Shown here: positions 61,419 through 64,000 of the stretch, one piece after another
Numbering within the stretch: position 1 is the first letter of the stretch
Layout: each line of letters begins with the position of its first letter
Origin: an uncultured Methanobrevibacter sp.
Lineage (GTDB): Archaea > Methanobacteriota > Methanobacteria > Methanobacteriales > Methanobacteriaceae
Length of the DNA: 64,000 nt
NCBI RefSeq assembly: GCF_902764455.1
Contig: NZ_CACWVY010000005.1
Location: forward strand, 1-64,000
Direction: 5' to 3'
The notes under the pieces: generated by a model
Database searches by the model: none
What the model was told of the DNA's origin: nothing
What the model saw: only the letters and a program-made list of their open reading frames with translations
Program-made: the position numbers and the translations under genes

Positions 61419-64000
61419 AACTGTTATCTTTTTACTTATTTTTGCAGAACCATAACTGGCAGTTAAAGTGAATTTTCCAACTTTGGAATTGAGCTTTATT
61501 TTATATGTAGCTATTCCTTTTGAGTTGGTTTTAGCCTTGTATGTTTTTCCTTTGAATTTTACAGTAACATACTTGCTTTTTATGATTTTTCCCTTATTGT
61601 TAAGTAATTTAACAGTATAGGAGAATGTTCTTGATTTCTTAACAGTCCTGTCCTTTAAAATCAATGTAGGTTTTACTACCACCTTGTTGGATACCTTATA
61701 ACCCTTATAATTGGCTGTGATAGTATAAGTTTTTGGATTTAAAGTGATTTTAAATGAAGCATAACCATTTGAATTGGTAGTTCTTGTGTATGTCTTGCCG
61801 TTTATTGTAAATGTCACTTTAACACCTTTTGCAACATTTCCGTTGTCATCATGTACTTTTACTTTATAACTTGATCCTGCACCATAATACATTGTCAATG
61901 GCTTATTTTCAGTTATACGGGCAACTACATTGATATTTTGAGTTTTAACTTCACCAGTTACAGGGTTTGTAACAGAAATTGTGTAACTTCCAACAGACAG
62001 GCCAATGTTAAAGTTTAAAACTCCACTAGCATTGGTTGAGTTTTGATATTCCTTATCATTGACAAGGATTTTAACGTTTTTATTTTTAACTACTTTTCCT
62101 TCACCGTCAAAGAGAACCGCAAGATAATTGGAGTTAAAAGTGTATTTTGTAATTTCAGGCAGGTTAATAGAAGATTGTACTGTGATTTTTTTAGCTAAAC
62201 TGGTACGCATATATTTATCATTGCCTGCAAATGAAATATTGATATTATAATCTTCTGCATTTGCATTGAACTTGATTAATGCTACGCCTGATTTATTTGT
62301 AACTGCATTGAATGTTCTTCCATTGACTGACAGTGAAACTTTAGCATTGGCAATGATATTGTCAAACTCATCAGTTAAAGTGACCGGACAGTAGATATCC
62401 TTGTTGAAATGGAATGAATCTGTATTGAGAGTTATTATTGTTGATCTAGGATTAACCTTGAATTCCTGTTCGACATTATTTGAAGCGTATGCATAACTGT
62501 TCAGATTTGCTTTGATTAAATAATTGCCGGGAGCCACATCATTTAAAGTCAATATAGCCTGACCTTTATTTAATTTAATAATGTAATATTTGCCGTTTAC
62601 GTAAATTTCAACATGATCATCAATTGCTTTTGAAACACCTGCAGTAATTATCAGAGAGTCCTTTACCATTTGAGGGCTTAAAGACAAGGCAGCATTGATT
62701 TTTGAAACATTAAGGGCAATGCTTTTTGATGAGGCAGAATAATAATAACCGTCAACATATCTGATTGAAACATCATTTATTCCAGTATTTTTAAATACAT
62801 ATTCAATGCTTGCAGCACCGTTTATCACTTCAACTTCCTTATGCTTATCAGGCAAATCAAAATAAACGGTACCTTCCTTTACAGGATTTCCATCAATATC
62901 TTTAACGGTACAGCTGATATTGACAGGATTGTTGACATTATAATCCTTCATATTGACATCCACATATGTATTTTTCAGACTGATTCTAGCATAAATTTCA
63001 CTAGCATTTGAATTGTAAAGATATGATTCATCAGTATAGACTGCAGTTATTTTCATGTTTCCAACTTTTTTAAAGACATGAGTGATGTTTGCCAAACCGT
63101 TCTGCACGCCTGCAATGTAGTTAATTTCTTCAACTGTGAAAGTCACATTTCCCCTATTAATCCTGTTTCCAGACTCATCCACTACATTAGCGATAATTGT
63201 TACAGGATTGTATTGGCTGTCTGTAGTTATTTCAACAAAAGCATCATGAATTGAAACGGTAGTAGATTTATTGCTGGTGGACGGATTATAACAGTACAAA
63301 TCATTGTATGTAGCGAAAATATCTTTTATACCGCTGGTTTTGAATATATGAGTCATACTGGCAATTCCCTCATTAACTCCAGCAGTATAATTTACGCCTT
63401 CAATATTGAAAGTAACCTTTCCGCTTTGTGCTGGATTTCCGTATTGGTCTTTAACATTAGCATTGACAACTACAGGATTTTGGATTGTTGAATCAGATAA
63501 TGTTAACTCAACAGTTGTGTTGATTAACGGATTGCTTATTAATGTGAAATTACTTGATAAAACATAACCTGTTTCGCTGAATTTAGCAGCGAATCTGTTG
63601 ATTCCATCTTTGATTATAGCGCCGTTGTATTTAGCAATTCCGTCTTTAATGGCAACAGTATTTGAAGCGCCAGCAATAGTGAAAACTACATTACCATAAT
63701 TAACGATATTTCCATATTCATCGAAAACCCTTGCAACAACATCACATGAGGCAGTTCCAATATTTGTAAGACTTAAATCAATATGAGTATTAATAGGATT
63801 TAATATTGTAAACGCTTTAATGCAGGCTACCTGTGAAGCATAGGTGTGGTCTGGAAATGTCCATTCCAAATCATAGAAGTCAGTCCATTTTTTACCGTCA
63901 TAACTGATGAATGAAATATTTTCATGATAGGTTTCCTGATTGAATGAAACTGCTTCAGCAATAGGTACACTTGCATTGGCATCAACTTTTACCTTAAATA
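61413..64000 (-). CDS. Adhesin-like protein with Ig-like repeats (5' end outside window)
   Basis: The frame is open to the window edge, so at least 862 residues are present and the start lies beyond 64000. The first part, SFISYDGKKWTDFYDLEWTF and ASQVACIKAFT, resembles the lectin-like segment seen in methanogen surface proteins, often near a C1A peptidase. From about 63800 downward come at least seven Ig-like (Big_3-type) repeats of 75-90 residues with NPVNISCTVKDIDGNPVKEG and GKTYTRTTNSNGYASFKI patterns. It ends in Lys-rich repeats (SAKISKKITVK) with no membrane anchor. Likely a large cell-surface adhesin. Confidence 0.85.
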   Translation of the reverse strand, partial: FKVKVDANASVPIAEAVSFNQETYHENISFISYDGKKWTDFYDLEWTFPDHTYASQVACIKAFTILNPINTHIDLSLTNIGTASCDVVARVFDEYGNIVNYGNVVFTIAGASNTVAIKDGIAKYNGAIIKDGINRFAAKFSETGYVLSSNFTLISNPLINTTVELTLSDSTIQNPVVVNANVKDQYGNPAQSGKVTFNIEGVNYTAGVNEGIASMTHIFKTSGIKDIFATYNDLYCYNPSTSNKSTTVSIHDAFVEITTDSQYNPVTIIANVVDESGNRINRGNVTFTVEEINYIAGVQNGLANITHVFKKVGNMKITAVYTDESYLYNSNASEIYARISLKNTYVDVNMKDYNVNNPVNISCTVKDIDGNPVKEGTVYFDLPDKHKEVEVINGAASIEYVFKNTGINDVSIRYVDGYYYSASSKSIALNVSKINAALSLSPQMVKDSLIITAGVSKAIDDHVEIYVNGKYYIIKLNKGQAILTLNDVAPGNYLIKANLNSYAYASNNVEQEFKVNPRSTIITLNTDSFHFNKDIYCPVTLTDEFDNIIANAKVSLSVNGRTFNAVTNKSGVALIKFNANAEDYNINISFAGNDKYMRTSLAKKITVQSSINLPEITKYTFNSNYLAVLFDGEGKVVKNKNVKILVNDKEYQNSTNASGVLNFNIGLSVGSYTISVTNPVTGEVKTQNINVVARITENKPLTMYYGAGSSYKVKVHDDNGNVAKGVKVTFTINGKTYTRTTNSNGYASFKITLNPKTYTITANYKGYKVSNKVVVKPTLILKDRTVKKSRTFSYTVKLLNNKGKIIKSKYVTVKFKGKTYKAKTNSKGIATYKIKLNSKVGKFTLTASYGSAKISKKITVK

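Overview
The window is AT-rich DNA (about 30% G+C by eye) from a methanogenic archaeon of the order Methanobacteriales, most likely Methanobrevibacter or a close relative. The signs are a methyl-H4MPT:CoM methyltransferase subunit (MtrH), an archaeal Lsm-L37e gene pair, archaeal phosphopantothenate synthetase, ArfB, Dph6, cofactor-independent phosphoglycerate mutase, GatC, a class III (QxSxExxxL) pilin with its own peptidase, a methanogen-type thymidylate synthase and a large Ig-repeat adhesin-like protein. No IS element, CRISPR array, tRNA or rRNA was seen.

Layout. 0-9.5 kb: a stand-alone DUF4062 protein, an M42 aminopeptidase, an EFR1-type ferredoxin/flavodoxin protein, a repeat protein coupled to an RNase H-like nuclease, an unassigned structured RNA candidate (about 6047-6180), a coenzyme A operon (phosphopantothenate synthetase plus a P-loop kinase-like protein) and Dph6. 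9.5-20.8 kb: pilin and prepilin peptidase, CTP synthase, then a long minus-strand run (gatC, ACT regulator, hom, apgM, flavoprotein, MATE exporter, GNAT, esterase, zinc-ribbon protein) and asparagine synthase. 21-27.1 kb: a PadR regulator, mtrH standing alone between a structured leader and two 3' hairpins, and a likely stress or envelope cluster (ABC-2 transporter, two DUF4013 membrane proteins, an XRE regulator).

The stretch from about 27.4 to 42.5 kb looks like an accessory island. It holds two different AAA ATPases with repeat-rich promoters, an Rpn/PD-(D/E)XK-like protein, HxlR with two old-yellow-enzyme paralogues and a DsbA-like oxidoreductase, frameshifted genes and gene fragments, several strong inverted repeats, and six copies of a palindromic intergenic element sharing the core TTTTATACGAA. 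Three 18-bp copies of GTAAnTkkdkAATTACTT beside hxlR and both oye genes look like an HxlR regulon.

42.5-50.5 kb is core metabolism and RNA biology: AzlCD, MetX fused to CBS domains, RNase III, Lsm, L37e, a PUA protein, ArfB and YigZ. 50.4-64 kb has three small rubredoxins, a hexapeptide acyltransferase, secreted proteins, a ferredoxin-nitroreductase, a DUF169 protein, a heterodimeric ABC exporter, thymidylate synthase and the 3' part of an adhesin-like gene that runs off the window.

Several genes appear to start at unusual codons (pyrG at CTG, azlC at ATT). Many gene ends carry hairpins that overlap the stop codon. Starts were moved downstream or upstream wherever a Shine-Dalgarno sequence or family alignment argued for it. 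Family calls are from recognition of motifs, not from database searches.
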